Below are positions 1-8,260 of a DNA stretch of 64,000 nt, piece after piece. Source of the stretch: Pantoea sp. 18069 (GTDB lineage Bacteria; Pseudomonadota; Gammaproteobacteria; Burkholderiales; Burkholderiaceae_C); NCBI RefSeq assembly GCF_902706035.1, contig NZ_CACSJA010000004.1, positions 124,001 through 188,000 on the forward strand, written 5' to 3'. The notes under the pieces were generated by a model. It saw nothing but the letters and a program-made list of their open reading frames with translations. It made no database searches and had not been told where the DNA came from. The first letter of the stretch is position 1. Every line of letters starts with the position of its first letter. A program made the position numbers and the translations under genes.

Positions 1-2
1 GC

Positions 3-1130
3 GAAGGTGGTGGCCGTGAGGGTGGCGGTTTCGGCCGTCCCGATGGCGCGCCGCGCTTCGAGGGCCGTGGCGGCCCGCGCCAGGATGGTCCGCGCTTCGA
101 CAGCCGCGGCCCTGGCCGCGATGACCGTGGCGGCGAAGGCCGTCCCGCCCAGCCGCGTGTCGACGACCGCCGTTCGGGCGGTGGCGAGCGCGCGCGTCCC
201 GCAGGCCGTTCCTTCGGCCCCGGTGCCGAGCGCGGCGGCCGTGACGACCACAGCGATGAAGCGCCGCGCCGTCCGTTCACCGGCATCCGCACCTACCAGG
301 TGCCCACGGGCGACGACGCGCGCAAGATTCCCGTCAAGCGCCCGCCCCAGGCGGCAGCGCCGCAGGAATCCGCGCCCGGCTCGGTGCGCATCAACAAGCG
401 CATGGCCGACATGGGCCTGTGCTCGCGCCGCGAAGCGGATGACTGGGTCGAAAAGGGCTGGGTGCGCGTGAATGGCGAAGTGGCCGCCATGGGCGTGATG
501 GTCATGCCGTCCGACCGCATCACGGTCGACGAAGCCGCCAAGGGCGTGCAGGACCAGCAGGTCACCATCCTGATGCACAAGCCCATGGGCTATGTCAGCG
601 GCCAGGCCGAAGACGGCCATACGCCCGCCGTGGCCCTGCTCAATGCGCAAAGCCGCTGGAACCAGGACGGCAGCCCCACGCGTTTCAACTTCGCGCAGCT
701 CAAGGGCCTCGCGCCCTGCGGTCGCCTGGACATCGATTCGGTGGGCCTGCTGGTGCTGACGCAGGACGGCCGCGTGGCGCGCCAGCTGATCGGCGAAGAT
801 TCGGTGATGGAAAAGGAATACCTGGTGCGCGTGGTCTATGGCGACGTGCAGGTCAATGTCCAGGAACGCTTCCCCGCAGACCAGCTCGCGCTGCTGTGCC
901 ACGGCCTGTCGCTCGACGACCAGCCGCTCCAGCCCGCCAAGGTCGACTGGCAGAACCCCGAGCAGCTGCGCTTCGTGCTGACCGAAGGCAAGAAGCGCCA
1001 GATCCGCCGCATGTGCGAGCAGGTCGGCCTCAAGGTCGTGGGCCTCAAGCGCATCCGCATCGGCCGCGTCGTGCTGGGCAACCTGCCCGTGGGCCAATGG
1101 CGTTATCTGGGTGCGGACGAGAGCTTCTGA
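3..1130 (+). CDS. RsuA/RluB/RluF-family 23S rRNA pseudouridine synthase, 5' end cut by window
   Basis: Isomerises a specific uridine of ribosomal RNA to pseudouridine. The frame is open from base 3, so the true start lies before the window. The visible part begins with about 100 residues rich in Arg, Gly, Asp and Pro (for example 'GRGGPRQDGPRF'), probably disordered and RNA-binding. An S4 domain follows ('INKRMADMGLCSRREAD') and then the catalytic domain with the family motif 'GRLDIDSVGLLVLTQDG', whose Asp is the nucleophile. 'KKRQIRRMCEQVG' near the C-terminus is also typical. RluB and RluF are hard to separate by eye; the 'RQIRRMCE' stretch resembles RluF. A strong intrinsic terminator follows 26 bases after the stop. 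Confidence 0.9.
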   Translation, partial: EGGGREGGGFGRPDGAPRFEGRGGPRQDGPRFDSRGPGRDDRGGEGRPAQPRVDDRRSGGGERARPAGRSFGPGAERGGRDDHSDEAPRRPFTGIRTYQVPTGDDARKIPVKRPPQAAAPQESAPGSVRINKRMADMGLCSRREADDWVEKGWVRVNGEVAAMGVMVMPSDRITVDEAAKGVQDQQVTILMHKPMGYVSGQAEDGHTPAVALLNAQSRWNQDGSPTRFNFAQLKGLAPCGRLDIDSVGLLVLTQDGRVARQLIGEDSVMEKEYLVRVVYGDVQVNVQERFPADQLALLCHGLSLDDQPLQPAKVDWQNPEQLRFVLTEGKKRQIRRMCEQVGLKVVGLKRIRIGRVVLGNLPVGQWRYLGADESF

Positions 1131-1155
1131 GCCCTTGTCTTCGACACCTGAAGAA

Positions 1156-1182
1156 GGGAGCGCCTGGCGCTCCCTTTTTTTT
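1156..1182 (+). terminator. Rho-independent terminator after pseudouridine synthase
   Basis: A perfect 8-bp stem (gggagcgc / gcgctccc) with a 3-base loop is followed by eight T residues. It ends the upstream transcript and isolates it from htpG. Confidence 0.93.
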
Positions 1183-1198
1183 CATCGCTCGCACCAGG

Positions 1199-1226
1199 CT
1201 TGATAATCCGGGGCCAGGCCCTATCT
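1199..1226 (+). promoter_or_regulatory. Candidate sigma-32 heat-shock promoter of htpG
   Basis: CTTGATA at 1199-1205, a 13-base spacer and CCCTATCT at 1219-1226 closely match the sigma-32 pattern CTTGAAA-N13/14-CCCCATNT. It sits 48 bases upstream of the htpG start, just after a terminator, as expected for a separately heat-induced chaperone gene. Confidence 0.7.
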
Positions 1227-1274
1227 GCAGCCTAGTTTGAAGTCGCAACCCGCAAGAAAATCCATTTCCACCCT

Positions 1275-3266
1275 ATGAGCAAGCAAACCCATTCCTTCCA
1301 GGCCGAAGTCGCGCAGCTGTTGCATCTGGTGACGCACGCGCTGTACTCCAACAAGGAAATCTTTTTGCGCGAGCTGGTCTCGAACGCGTCCGACGCGTGC
1401 GACAAGCTGCGCTTCGAAGCGCTGAACAACACGGCCCTCTACGAAGACCAGCCCCAGCTCGAAGTGCGGGTCTCGTTCGACCAGGCCGCGCGCACGCTGA
1501 CCATCGCCGACAACGGCATAGGCATGAGCCAGCAGGAAGCCATCGAACACCTGGGCACGATCGCCAAGAGCGGCACCAAGGACTTCATGCGCAAGCTCTC
1601 GGGCGACCAGCAGTCCGACGCCCAGCTCATCGGCCAGTTCGGCGTGGGCTTCTATTCGGGCTATATCGTCGCCGACAGGATCACCGTCGAATCGCGCCGC
1701 GCGGGCCTGCCGGCCAACGAGGGCGTGCGCTGGGCCAGCGGCGGCACGGGCGACTTCGAAGTCGAGCAGATCACGCGCGCCCAGCGCGGCACCTCGGTCA
1801 CGCTGCACCTGCGCGACGACGCCGACGAATACCTCAACGCCTGGAAGATCAAGCAGATCATCGGCAAGTATTCCGACCACATCAGCCTGCCCATCCTGAT
1901 GGAAAAGGAAGAGTGGAAAGACGGCGAGCTGCTCGTTCCCGGTGACGAGAACGGCGGCCGCCAGCCCGGCGGCATGGTCAAGACCGGCGAGTGGGAAACC
2001 GTCAACCAGGCGAGCGCCCTGTGGACCCGCCCCAAGAAGGACGTGACCCAGGAGCAATACCAGGAGTTCTACCGCGCGATCAGCCATGATTCCGAGAACC
2101 CGCTGACCTGGGCGCACAACCGCGTCGAAGGCAATGCCGAGTACACGCAGCTGCTGTTCATTCCGGCCAAGGCCCCGTTCGACCTCTGGAACCGCGACAA
2201 GAAGGCGGGCGTGAAGCTCTACGTCAAGCGCGTGTTCATCATGGACGACGCCGAAGCGCTGCTGCCCAGCTACCTGCGCTTCGTCAAGGGCGTGATCGAC
2301 TCGGCCGACCTGCCGCTCAACGTCAGCCGCGAACTGCTGCAGGAAAGCCGCGACGTGAAGCTGATCCGCGAAGGCTCGACCAAGCGCGTGCTGTCCATGC
2401 TCGAAGACCTGGCCAGGCACGACCAGCACCTGCCTGCGGCGGCCGATGCCGCGGCAGCCGATGCCGACGGTGTCACGGACGTGGTCAGCGAAGACGACAA
2501 GGCCAAGGAAGGCAAGTACAGCCAGTTCTACGCCGAGTTCGGCGCCGTGCTCAAGGAAGGCCTGGGCGAGGACTTCGCCAACCGCGAACGCCTGGCCAAG
2601 CTGCTGCGCTTCGCCTCGACCACGAGCGATGGCGCGACTGTCTCGTTCGCCGACTACAGGGCGCGCATGAAGCCGGGCCAGGACGCGATCTACTACATCA
2701 CGGCCGACACCCTGGCCGCGGCCAAGAACAGCCCGCAACTCGAAGTCTTCAAGAAGAAGGGCATTGAAGTGCTCTTGATGACCGACCGCGTCGACGAGTG
2801 GGCACTGAACTACCTGACCGAATTCGACGGCACGCCGCTGCAGTCCGTGGCCAAGGGTGCGGTGGATCTGGGCGACCTGCAGGACGAGGCCGAGAAGAAG
2901 GCTGCCGAAGAAGCCGCCGAAGCGTTCAAGCCGCTGCTGGCCAAGCTCAAGGATGCGCTCAAGGACAAGGCCGACGACGTGCGCGTGACCACGCGCCTGG
3001 TCGACTCCCCGGCCTGCCTGGTGGTCAAGGACGACGCGATGAGCAACCAGCTCGCCCGCCTGCTCAAGCAGGCCGGCCAGGCCGCGCCCGAAATCAAGCC
3101 CGTGCTCGAAGTCAACGCCGAGCACCCGCTGGTCAGGAAGCTCGACGGCTCGGTGCACTTCCATGACCTGGCCCACATCCTGTTCGACCAGGCGCTGCTG
3201 GCCGAAGGCGGTTTGCCCGAAGACCCGGCGGCTTACGTCAAGCGCGTGAACGCATTGCTGGTGTAA
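1275..3266 (+). CDS. htpG: Chaperone protein HtpG (Hsp90)
   Basis: Cytosolic ATP-dependent Hsp90 chaperone that helps client proteins fold under stress. The N-terminal GHKL ATPase domain shows '[16 protein letters not shown]' (about residues 32-47, with the Mg-binding Asn and ATP-lid acidic residues), 'IADNGIGM' (about 77-84) and '[11 protein letters not shown]'. The middle domain carries '[16 protein letters not shown]'. At 663 residues it is slightly longer than E. coli HtpG (624); the extra length sits partly in an Ala/Asp-rich linker near residues 385-410. The gene is monocistronic: terminator and heat-shock-type promoter upstream, strong terminator downstream. Confidence 0.98.
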   Translation: MSKQTHSFQAEVAQLLHLVTHALYSNKEIFLRELVSNASDACDKLRFEALNNTALYEDQPQLEVRVSFDQAARTLTIADNGIGMSQQEAIEHLGTIAKSGTKDFMRKLSGDQQSDAQLIGQFGVGFYSGYIVADRITVESRRAGLPANEGVRWASGGTGDFEVEQITRAQRGTSVTLHLRDDADEYLNAWKIKQIIGKYSDHISLPILMEKEEWKDGELLVPGDENGGRQPGGMVKTGEWETVNQASALWTRPKKDVTQEQYQEFYRAISHDSENPLTWAHNRVEGNAEYTQLLFIPAKAPFDLWNRDKKAGVKLYVKRVFIMDDAEALLPSYLRFVKGVIDSADLPLNVSRELLQESRDVKLIREGSTKRVLSMLEDLARHDQHLPAAADAAAADADGVTDVVSEDDKAKEGKYSQFYAEFGAVLKEGLGEDFANRERLAKLLRFASTTSDGATVSFADYRARMKPGQDAIYYITADTLAAAKNSPQLEVFKKKGIEVLLMTDRVDEWALNYLTEFDGTPLQSVAKGAVDLGDLQDEAEKKAAEEAAEAFKPLLAKLKDALKDKADDVRVTTRLVDSPACLVVKDDAMSNQLARLLKQAGQAAPEIKPVLEVNAEHPLVRKLDGSVHFHDLAHILFDQALLAEGGLPEDPAAYVKRVNALLV

Positions 3267-3287
3267 TTTCCGGCTGCGCTCCCCTGC

Positions 3288-3327
3288 AAATCCCCTGTGC
3301 TTTCAGGCCAGGGGATTTTCTGTTTTT
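3288..3327 (+). terminator. Rho-independent terminator of htpG
   Basis: A 10-bp perfect stem (aaatcccctg at 3288-3297 with caggggattt at 3309-3318), an 11-base loop and a T-rich tail, starting 21 bases after the htpG stop. Confidence 0.92.
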
Positions 3328-3347
3328 GCGAGTGGCTTGAGGACAGG

Positions 3348-3380
3348 CCGTTCATGGTTCGACGGGCTCACCACGAACGG
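3348..3380. repeat. 33-bp palindromic intergenic repeat (family A, compensated variant)
   Basis: An imperfect palindrome with CCGTTC/GAACGG ends around a 'TCGACGGGCTCA' core. Compared with the copy at 61789-61821, the inner stem bases are swapped on both arms (ATCC/GGAC becomes ATGG/CCAC), so pairing is kept. A partial second copy follows at 3391-3416. The rest of the 358-base gap 3267-3624 holds the htpG terminator and the family C repeat; I see no gene in it. Confidence 0.75.
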
Positions 3381-3470
3381 TTTTTACCCGCTCGCCCTGA
3401 GCTTGTCGAAGGGTCGGTATTTTGAGAGTAGGCCGCCCATAGTCAGCTGCTGTTTGCTCAAATTACGTCC

Positions 3471-3521
3471 TTTCTAAGTCATTGATTTAGTTGACAAAAA
3501 AAGCTGTTTCTTGAGAGCTTG
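3471..3521 (-). repeat. 51-bp dispersed repeat (family C), copy 1
   Basis: In inverted orientation this matches 33663-33713 at about 46 of 51 positions, including the runs 'caagctctcaagaaacag' and 'aaatcaatgacttagaa'. One end can form a short hairpin (aagct/agctt) followed by a T run on the minus strand. Both copies lie next to family A palindromes. Confidence 0.8.
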
Positions 3522-3624
3522 CCTGGCCGGCCGCGTCGAAGGGTGGACGGCCCGCCCTCCAGCAGAAAGGCACAAGCCAGACATCCGCGCAGGGCTAACC
3601 GCCCAAACGCCTATCTGCTGCAAA

Positions 3625-4065
3625 ATGATCCCCATGTACCAACTCCCCATCCCCCGCCTTGCCGCAACGGCTGCCCTGCTTGTCATCCTCGCCGGCTGCA
3701 ACTCCATGGGCGTAGGCATTGGCATCCCGGTCGGGCCGTTGTCGGTAGGCGTGGGCGTGGGCAGCGGCGGCCCGAGCCTGGGCGTGGGCACGGGCGTGGG
3801 GCCGGTGGGTGTCGGTGTGGGCGTGCAACCCGGCGGCCGGGTCACGGGCCATGCGGGCGTGGGCGTGTCGGCGCCCGTGGGGCCGGCGTCGGTCGGCGTT
3901 GGTGTGGGCCGTTCGACGGTGCTGCATGACCCGAATGCCAGCGCGCCTGCGGCGGCTCCCCTGCCCGAATCGGTGCCCGCACCGGGCGCCGTACGCCAGT
4001 GGCAGGACGCCCAGGGCAGGGCCGTACCCGGCTGCCAGGTCTATGGCGGTTGCAACGGGCGCTGA
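3625..4065 (+). CDS. Small Gly/Val-repeat lipoprotein, function unknown
   Basis: The N-terminus has a hydrophobic segment ending in a lipobox ('LLVILAGC'), so the protein should be lipidated and membrane-anchored. Most of the mature chain is a low-complexity array built on 'GVGVG' dipeptides, interrupted by Pro and Ser, followed by a Pro/Ala-rich linker and a C-terminal stretch with two Cys ('PGCQVYGGCNGR'). The start is either Met at 3625 or Met at 3634; neither has a clear ribosome-binding site. Such Gly-Val lipoproteins occur in Burkholderiales without known role. It converges on srkA with a 6-base gap. Confidence 0.75.
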   Translation: MIPMYQLPIPRLAATAALLVILAGCNSMGVGIGIPVGPLSVGVGVGSGGPSLGVGTGVGPVGVGVGVQPGGRVTGHAGVGVSAPVGPASVGVGVGRSTVLHDPNASAPAAAPLPESVPAPGAVRQWQDAQGRAVPGCQVYGGCNGR

Positions 4066-4071
4066 GAAGCC

Positions 4072-5121
4072 TCAAGCCACCAGCGGCGCCTCCTGCATGG
4101 CTTCGATCTGTTCGATGAGCATGTCGGTCTGGCCGCGCCAGTAGTCGGGGCTGCCGAACCAGGGGAAGTTGATCGCGAAGATCGGGTCTTCCCAGCGGCG
4201 CGCGAGCCAGGCGCTGTAGTGGATCAGCCGCAGGGTGCGCAGCGGCTCGATCAGCACCAGTTCGCGCCGGTCGAAAGTGCGGAACTGCTCATAGCCGTCG
4301 AGCAGTGCGCCGAGCTGCTGCGTGCGCTGGCGGCGGTCGCCGGACAGCAGCATCCACAGGTCCTGCACGGCCGGGCCCATGCGCGCGTCGTCGAGGTCGA
4401 CGAAATGCGGCCCGCCCGTGCCTGCGGCCTCGTCCACGGGCGTCCAGAGAATATTGCCCGGATGGCAGTCGCCATGCAGACGGATGTGGGTCGCGTCCTC
4501 GAGGCCGAAAGGACGCATCTCGTTTTTGGAGCTTGCGCGCCCGGCGATCAGCGTGAGCGCCTGCTCGCAGGCCGTGCGCCAGGCGGTTTCGGCTTCCAGC
4601 GGAATCATTTGCTGCGCCAGCAGCCAGTCGAGCGAGTCCTGGCCAAAGCTCTGCAGATTGAGCTGAGGGCGGGTGACGAAAGGCTGGGACGCGCCGACGG
4701 TGTGGATACGCGCGAGAAAGCGGCCGATCCATTCAAGCACTTCGAAATCGTCGAGCTCGGGCTGGCGCCCGCCGCGCCAGGGGCTGACCGAGAATGCAAA
4801 GCCCGCATGCTGGTGCAAGGTCGCGCCCTGCAGCGTCAGCGGGCCCACGGCCGGAATCTCGGCGGCTTCGAGTTGCGCTGAAAACGCATGTTCTTCGCCG
4901 ATCTGCGCCGCGCTCCAGCGGCCTGGCCGGTAGAACTTCGCGACCACGCGTTCGCCGTCATCGAGAAACACCTGGTAGACCCGGTTCTCGTACGAGCCCA
5001 GCGCCGTGAGCCGCCCATCCCCGTAGAGGCCGACCGAGGCCAGCGCGTCCAGCACCACATCGGGTGTGAGCTGTTCGTAAGGGTGGGCGCTGGGCGTATC
5101 GGCAATAGAGGGCATGGTCAT
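4072..5121 (-). CDS. srkA: Stress response kinase A (SrkA/YihE family)
   Basis: Cytosolic Ser/Thr protein kinase of the phosphotransferase-like fold; E. coli SrkA counters stress-induced programmed death linked to the Cpx pathway. The 349-residue chain matches the family length. Visible motifs: 'LGSYENRVYQV' (glycine-rich loop region, about 42-52), 'VAKFYRPGRW' with the ATP-binding Lys, the catalytic-loop equivalent 'LHGDCHPGNILW' and the metal-binding 'FVDLDDARMGP'. A good Shine-Dalgarno sequence (AAGGAGG) lies upstream but is spaced rather far (12 bases) from the ATG. Confidence 0.93.
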   Translation of the reverse strand: MTMPSIADTPSAHPYEQLTPDVVLDALASVGLYGDGRLTALGSYENRVYQVFLDDGERVVAKFYRPGRWSAAQIGEEHAFSAQLEAAEIPAVGPLTLQGATLHQHAGFAFSVSPWRGGRQPELDDFEVLEWIGRFLARIHTVGASQPFVTRPQLNLQSFGQDSLDWLLAQQMIPLEAETAWRTACEQALTLIAGRASSKNEMRPFGLEDATHIRLHGDCHPGNILWTPVDEAAGTGGPHFVDLDDARMGPAVQDLWMLLSGDRRQRTQQLGALLDGYEQFRTFDRRELVLIEPLRTLRLIHYSAWLARRWEDPIFAINFPWFGSPDYWRGQTDMLIEQIEAMQEAPLVA

Positions 5122-5162
5122 GCCCGCTATTGTCCTCCTTACACAGACGGCGGGGCGCCACG

Positions 5163-5193
5163 ATGCACAGCCGCGCCAGCGGCTCAGCGGGTC
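5163..5193 (-). repeat. Family B-like 3' repeat fragment after 3-hydroxybutyryl-CoA dehydrogenase
   Basis: Read on the minus strand, the sequence straight after the stop runs 'cccgctgagccgctggcg', a variant of the start of the family B element seen after trxC and the amino-acid binding-protein gene. The 'agccgc...gcggct' part can form a hairpin. Confidence 0.5.
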
Positions 5194-6040
5194 AGTACTG
5201 GTATACGCCGCGGCCGGTCTTGCGGCCCAGGCGGCCGGCGGCGACCATTTCCTTGAGCAGCTGGCAGGGGCGGTACTTGCTGTCGCCGAACTGCTCGAGG
5301 TAGACCTCCATCACGGCCAGGCACACGTCCAGGCCGATCATGTCGGCCAGCGCCAGCGGGCCTATGGGCTGGTTGCAGCCGAGCTTCATGCCGGCGTCGA
5401 TGTCTTCGGGCGTGGCCAGGCCTTCGGAGAGCACGAAGAACGCTTCGTTGATCATCGGCACCAGGATGCGGTTGACGACGAAGCCGGGCGCGTTCTTGAC
5501 GGTGATCGGGCTCTTGCCCAGGCGCAGCGACAGTTCCTTGACGCTGTCATGCGTCGCGTCGCTGGTCTGCAGGCCGCGGATGATCTCGACCAGCGCCATC
5601 ATGGGCACGGGGTTGAAGAAGTGCATGCCGATGAAGCGGTCGGCGCGGCTGGTGATCGCGGCGAGCTGGGTGATCGAGATCGACGAGGTGTTCGATGCGA
5701 GTATCACTTCAGGCGCGAGCAGCGCGTCGATCTGTTGCAGTATCTTGACCTTGAGCGCGAAGTTCTCGGTCGCGGCTTCGATCACGATCTGCGCGGACTG
5801 CAGGTCTTCGTAGCGCGTCGAGGTCTTGATGCGGGCCAGCGCCGCCGCCTTGTCGGCTTCGCTGATTTTCTCTTTCTTGATCAGGCGGTCGAGGCTGCCG
5901 GACACGGTGGCCAGGCCTTTTTGTACCGCTGCGTCCGAGATATCCACCATCACCACGTCGATGCCCGAGACCGCGCACGCCTGCGCGATGCCGTTGCCCA
6001 TGGTGCCTGCGCCGATGATCCCGACAGTTTGAATCGCCAT
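5192..6040 (-). CDS. 3-hydroxybutyryl-CoA dehydrogenase
   Basis: NAD(P)-dependent oxidation/reduction between 3-hydroxybutyryl-CoA and acetoacetyl-CoA, used in butanoate or PHB-linked metabolism. The 282-residue length fits the short single-function family (Hbd/PaaH type). The Rossmann motif 'GIIGAGTMGNGIAQ' begins at residue 7; 'SNTSSISIT' and 'GMHFFNPVPMM' carry the conserved Ser and catalytic His, and the C-terminal domain begins near 'NAPGFVVNRIL'. The open frame extends 34 codons further upstream, but this ATG begins the conserved Rossmann strand. A family B-like repeat overlaps its 3' end. Confidence 0.95.
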   Translation of the reverse strand: MAIQTVGIIGAGTMGNGIAQACAVSGIDVVMVDISDAAVQKGLATVSGSLDRLIKKEKISEADKAAALARIKTSTRYEDLQSAQIVIEAATENFALKVKILQQIDALLAPEVILASNTSSISITQLAAITSRADRFIGMHFFNPVPMMALVEIIRGLQTSDATHDSVKELSLRLGKSPITVKNAPGFVVNRILVPMINEAFFVLSEGLATPEDIDAGMKLGCNQPIGPLALADMIGLDVCLAVMEVYLEQFGDSKYRPCQLLKEMVAAGRLGRKTGRGVYQY

Positions 6041-6259
6041 TTGGAAAGTCTCCACAAAGTAAATTGGACCGCGTGATGGTATCGGGAATCGGCGCCGGGG
6101 TGCGCTTTGCGCAGGCGCGGATGTTGCAATGCACCATTGCACCGCGCACCGCGCTGGTGCATCGCCATTTTTTGTACCCGTGAAAATAGGGGGGAAGGCG
6201 TCACCGGCGCGCGCAAATGCGTAAGAATCACGCCTGCTGCCGGCGCGCAGCCTGCGCCG

Positions 6260-6304
6260 GGCCGGCCCCCGGATGGCCGGCCTCCGGATGGCCGGCCCCC
6301 GGAC
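6260..6304 (+). repeat. Three tandem 15-bp GC-rich units in the purT leader
   Basis: Three consecutive units of 'ggccggcccccggat' (6260-6274, 6275-6289, 6290-6304) with single-base changes. Each contains the palindrome ggccggcc. They lie 28 bases upstream of the purT ATG in the 291-base divergent gap 6041-6331, which otherwise shows no gene. Confidence 0.85.
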
Positions 6305-6331
6305 TTCTTTGTCTTTTACGGATCGATTGCC

Positions 6332-7573
6332 ATGACGACTCTAGGAACCCCGCTTTCTTCCCATGCCACCAAAGTCATGCTGCTGGGCAGCGGCGAACTC
6401 GGCAAGGAGGTGTTGATCGCCTTGCAGCGCCTGGGCGTAGAGACGATTGCCGTGGACCGCTACGAGAACGCGCCCGGCCACCAGGTCGCGCACCGCGCGC
6501 ACACGATTGCGATGAGCGACCCCGCGCAGCTCAAGGCCTTGATCGAGCAGGAGCGCCCTGGCTGGGTCGTGCCCGAGATCGAGGCGATCGCCACGCCCAT
6601 GCTCGAGGAACTCGAAGCCGCGGGCGTGGTGCGCGTCGTGCCCACGGCACGCGCTGCGCGCCTGACCATGGACCGCGAAGGCATTCGCCGCCTCGCGGCC
6701 GAAACGCTGGGCGTGCCGACCAGCCCCTATCGTTTCTGCGACTCGCTGGCGCAATTGCAGGCCGCGATCGACGGCCATGACGGCCAGGCGGCGATCGGCT
6801 ATCCCTGCGTGGTCAAGCCCGTGATGAGCAGCTCGGGCAAGGGCCAGAGCAAGATCGACGGCCCGCAGGACGTGGCTGCGGCCTGGGATACGGCCATGGC
6901 CGGTGGCCGGGTCAACCATGGCCGCGTGATCGTCGAAGGCTTCATCGATTTCGACTACGAAATCACGCTGCTGACGGTGCGCGCGCGCGGCGCCGACGGC
7001 CAGGTGCACACGCATTTCTGCGCACCTGTGGGCCATCTGCAGCAAAGCGGCGACTACATCGAGAGCTGGCAGCCCCAGGCGATGGCGCCGACGGCGCTGG
7101 ACCGCGCCCAGGCGATTGCGCTGGCCGTGACCCACAACCTGGGCATGGACCGCGACGGCCAGCCCGCGGGCCTGGGCCTGTATGGCGTGGAGCTGTTCGT
7201 GCGCGGCGACGAAGTCTGGTTCAGCGAAGTCAGCCCGCGCCCGCACGATACCGGCCTGGTCACGCTGAGCACGCAGTGGCAAAGCGAGTTCGAGCTGCAT
7301 GCGCGCGCGATTCTGGGCCTGTCGGTCGACACCTCGCTGCGCAACGCGGGCGCGAGCGCGGTGATCTATGGCGGCGTCGACGGCGAGAACATGGTGTTCG
7401 ACGGCGTCGAGGAAGCCCTGGCCGTGCCCGGCACCGACCTGCGCCTGTTCGGCAAGCCCGAGAGCTTCGCCCGGCGCCGCATGGGCGTGGCGCTGGCGCG
7501 CCACGACGATGTCGAGCTGGCACGCGCGCGCGCCCGGCTCGCGGCCAGCAAGGTCAAGCCGCGGCTGGCCTGA
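6332..7573 (+). CDS. purT: Formate-dependent phosphoribosylglycinamide formyltransferase PurT
   Basis: ATP-grasp enzyme of purine synthesis that makes formyl-GAR from GAR, formate and ATP, bypassing the folate-dependent PurN step. The 413-residue chain has the N-terminal '[13 protein letters not shown]' (about residue 14), 'VPEIEAIAT', the ATP-grasp signature '[14 protein letters not shown]' and the C-terminal metal-binding '[10 protein letters not shown]...[14 protein letters not shown]'. The frame is open for 75 more codons upstream across the tandem repeat, but the ATG at 6332 precedes the conserved core. Confidence 0.97.
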   Translation: MTTLGTPLSSHATKVMLLGSGELGKEVLIALQRLGVETIAVDRYENAPGHQVAHRAHTIAMSDPAQLKALIEQERPGWVVPEIEAIATPMLEELEAAGVVRVVPTARAARLTMDREGIRRLAAETLGVPTSPYRFCDSLAQLQAAIDGHDGQAAIGYPCVVKPVMSSSGKGQSKIDGPQDVAAAWDTAMAGGRVNHGRVIVEGFIDFDYEITLLTVRARGADGQVHTHFCAPVGHLQQSGDYIESWQPQAMAPTALDRAQAIALAVTHNLGMDRDGQPAGLGLYGVELFVRGDEVWFSEVSPRPHDTGLVTLSTQWQSEFELHARAILGLSVDTSLRNAGASAVIYGGVDGENMVFDGVEEALAVPGTDLRLFGKPESFARRRMGVALARHDDVELARARARLAASKVKPRLA

Positions 7574-7687
7574 GCCCACGCCGCCCGAACACCGCTCCCA
7601 TGCCTGTCGTGCCCCATGGGCGGGCAGGCATCACGCCGCGAGCACCGCCAAATCGCCGCAATGTCGCGACCTCAGCGGCTTCGGTCC

Positions 7688-8260
7688 TCAGGTGCCCTTT
7701 GGCGCTGCCGTCACCTGCTGGTGCCGAAAGCACGCGGGGGCATGGTCGTTGACCATGCCCACGGCCTGCATCCAGGCGTGGACGATGGTCGGCCCGACAA
7801 ACTTGAAGCCGCGGCGCTTCATGTCCTTGGAGATCAGCGCGGACAGCGCGGTCTGCGTCGCATGGCCCGTGCCCGGCAGGGGCTGGCCCTTGGTGAACGA
7901 CCAGCAGTAGTCGGCGAAGTCTTCGCCGCGCGCCTGCATCTCGAGGTAGATCTGCGCGCCGCGAATCGTTGCCTCGATCTTGGCGCGCGCGCGCACGATG
8001 CCGGCATTGCCCATCAGCCGCTCGATGTCCTGCGCACCGAAGGCGGCCACGGCCTGCGGGTCGAAGCCGGCAAAGGCCTCGCGGAAAGCTTCGCGCTTGC
8101 GCAGGATGATCTCCCACGACAGCCCGGCCTGGAAGCCTTCGAGCATCAGCGTCTCCCACAGCATGCGCGCATCGCGCACCGGCACGCCCCATTCGGTGTC
8201 GTGGTAGTGCTGCATCAGCGGGTCCGCGCCCGCCCAGGCGCAGCGCACGGTCGCGTTCAT
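7688..8260 (-). CDS. tag: DNA-3-methyladenine glycosylase I
   Basis: Base-excision repair enzyme removing 3-methyladenine from alkylated DNA. The 190-residue chain starts 'MNATVRCAWAG' and has 'HYHDTEWGVPVRDARMLWE' and 'EGFQAGLSWEIILRKR', all typical of TagI. The structural zinc ligands can be traced: the N-terminal Cys and the His of 'HYHD', and the His and Cys of 'NDHAPACF'. The ATG overlaps the TGA of amn (ATGA), so the gene is probably translationally coupled to amn. Confidence 0.96.
   Translation of the reverse strand: MNATVRCAWAGADPLMQHYHDTEWGVPVRDARMLWETLMLEGFQAGLSWEIILRKREAFREAFAGFDPQAVAAFGAQDIERLMGNAGIVRARAKIEATIRGAQIYLEMQARGEDFADYCWSFTKGQPLPGTGHATQTALSALISKDMKRRGFKFVGPTIVHAWMQAVGMVNDHAPACFRHQQVTAAPKGT

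Noticed and set aside
1221-3176. Long minus-strand open frame opposite htpG
   Set aside because: Shadow of htpG; the real gene is unmistakable on the plus strand and no domain is visible in the antisense translation.
6258-6304. Tandem repeats before purT as a CRISPR-like array
   Set aside because: The units are directly adjacent with no spacers, and no cas genes are present.
7603-7634. Hairpin between purT and tag (atgcctg...caggcat) as a bidirectional terminator
   Set aside because: Stem arms pair but there is no T tract on either strand, and the inner part is mispaired; too weak to call.
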